Assembly (NCBI RefSeq): GCF_028623165.1 | Contig: NZ_CP117768.1 | Location: forward strand, 496,001-560,000 | Source: Nostoc sp. UHCC 0926 | GTDB lineage: Bacteria; Cyanobacteriota; Cyanobacteriia; Cyanobacteriales; Nostocaceae | Direction of reading: 5' to 3' | DNA length: 64,000 nt | Shown here: positions 63,574 through 64,000 of the stretch, piece by piece | Layout of the letters: every line of letters starts with the position of its first letter | Numbering within the stretch: the stretch's first letter is position 1 | Translations under genes and position numbers: made by a program | The notes under the pieces: generated by a model | The model's input: only the letters and a program-made list of their open reading frames with translations | Databases searched by the model: none | Told to the model about the DNA's origin: nothing

Positions 63574-63870
63574 TAAATAATTCCTAATGACGCTCTTAGG
63601 TTGCTCTAAGGGACTTCCAGTTAAAAAAACATCCCATCGTAGGGGCGCAAGGCCAAGATCCCCTACAAATGTACAAATAATTTTGGATAATTTATTTTTT
63701 GTCAGTCCCTAAGCCAAGCCATGCCGTAGGCTTTACGCTGCGTTCGCAAAGCGTCTCGCAGAGAAGAGAGTAATTCGTAATTCCGAATCTTTTTGCTTGG
63801 TCTGATTAGATACTTTTAGCCTACAGATACTACAGATAGAACTGCGATCGCCCAAAACTTGTGACAATAA
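63574..63870. repeat. Repeat-rich spacer
   Basis: Includes the palindromic core GTAGGGGCGCAAGG...CCCCTAC (63639-63666) shared with the 96-bp elements, and the inverse of GCGTAAAGCCTGCGGCATGG with one change (63719-63738). No gene. Confidence 0.65.
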
Positions 63871-64000
63871 TGTGGTTTGGTTTTGGCTACCGAACAAATC
63901 GCCAGAGCATTAATTCGCCACCAGGCAAAAGTTACAGGCTTTGTACCTCACTACGCCATGAGTGGCGGTACCATGCTTGCCCTCGCCTCTGATGAAATTA
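63871..64000 (+). pseudogene. 5'-truncated Clp-fold serine proteinase (SDH-proteinase type), runs off window
   Basis: After a TAA at 63868-63870 the frame reads GLVLATEQIARALIRHQAKV, then TGFVPHYAMSGGTMLALASDEI to the window edge. GGLVLA...VTVFVPHYAMSGGTLIALAADEIV is the core of the serine dehydrogenase proteinase (SppA/ClpP-like) family, with Ser in MSGG as nucleophile. In intact members about 70-90 residues precede this segment, ending HTPGG. Here the homology begins exactly after that point, so the 5' part is missing. The 3' extent is not visible. Confidence 0.6.

Overview
The window comes from a filamentous, heterocyst-forming cyanobacterium of the Nostoc/Anabaena type. The evidence is dense HIP1 octamers (GCGATCGC) and their half sites, heptameric short tandem repeats between genes (CCAAAAT, CCCAATG, ATGCCCC), and typical cyanobacterial genes: paired flavodiiron proteins, cyanophycin synthetase and cyanophycinase, RpaB, NblB, a group 2 sigma factor, DUF760 and CCB-type proteins, and WD40 Ser/Thr kinases. 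No rRNA, tRNA or CRISPR array was found.

Layout. 1-3062: flavodiiron pair flv3B-flv1B (minus strand; flv1B runs off the left edge), divergent from coaX (3173). 3995-4867: two decayed reading frames, one a secreted-protein gene with a one-base frameshift. 5075-10989: alpha/beta hydrolase, Nudix, PEP-CTERM protein, a 55-residue basic protein, argH, a small membrane protein and larB. 11132-16285: minus-strand run trmD-ispF followed by two paralogous oligopeptide-type binding lipoproteins. 16823-20995: cphB and cphA, separated by about 600 bp of repeats. 21053-30544: tatA, DUF2188, a Ser/Thr kinase, cbiT, cdsA, DUF2993, an RsuA/RluB pseudouridine synthase, a RodZ-like protein and malQ.

30.7-40.3 kb is an accessory region. 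It holds a Nudix gene whose 3' end is copied about 1.2 kb away into a chimeric pentapeptide/RidA frame, a vapBC module whose toxin carries an in-frame stop, a TumA/TumE module, and a PIN/RHH module. It also holds a STAND-type ATPase with eight TPRs. A segment of about 430 bp (the 3' end of a 157-residue protein gene plus downstream DNA) occurs on both sides of the ATPase gene. Each copy runs into an array of 21-bp repeats (16 and 12 units), and each array ends about 115 bp before the start of a STAND-related gene. This paired array/STAND arrangement is the strongest candidate here for something undescribed.

40.3-64 kb is mostly core: a [2Fe-2S] ferredoxin-like protein, a Dps with a His-substituted ferroxidase site, carB, a sigma factor, mutT, a CBS protein, nblB, DUF456, an M48-like protein with a broken HExxH motif, a CCB-type protein, rpaB divergent from radA, two Uma2-family proteins, then a signalling cluster (Ser/Thr kinase, CxxCH/HAMP sensor, kinase with a seven-blade WD40 propeller). 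The right edge has a 5'-truncated Clp-fold serine proteinase gene.

Small inverted-repeat elements (MITE-like) are scattered through the spacers. For two of them the empty site can be rebuilt from the flanks and shows 3-bp target duplications. All family assignments were made by reading translations; no database search was run.
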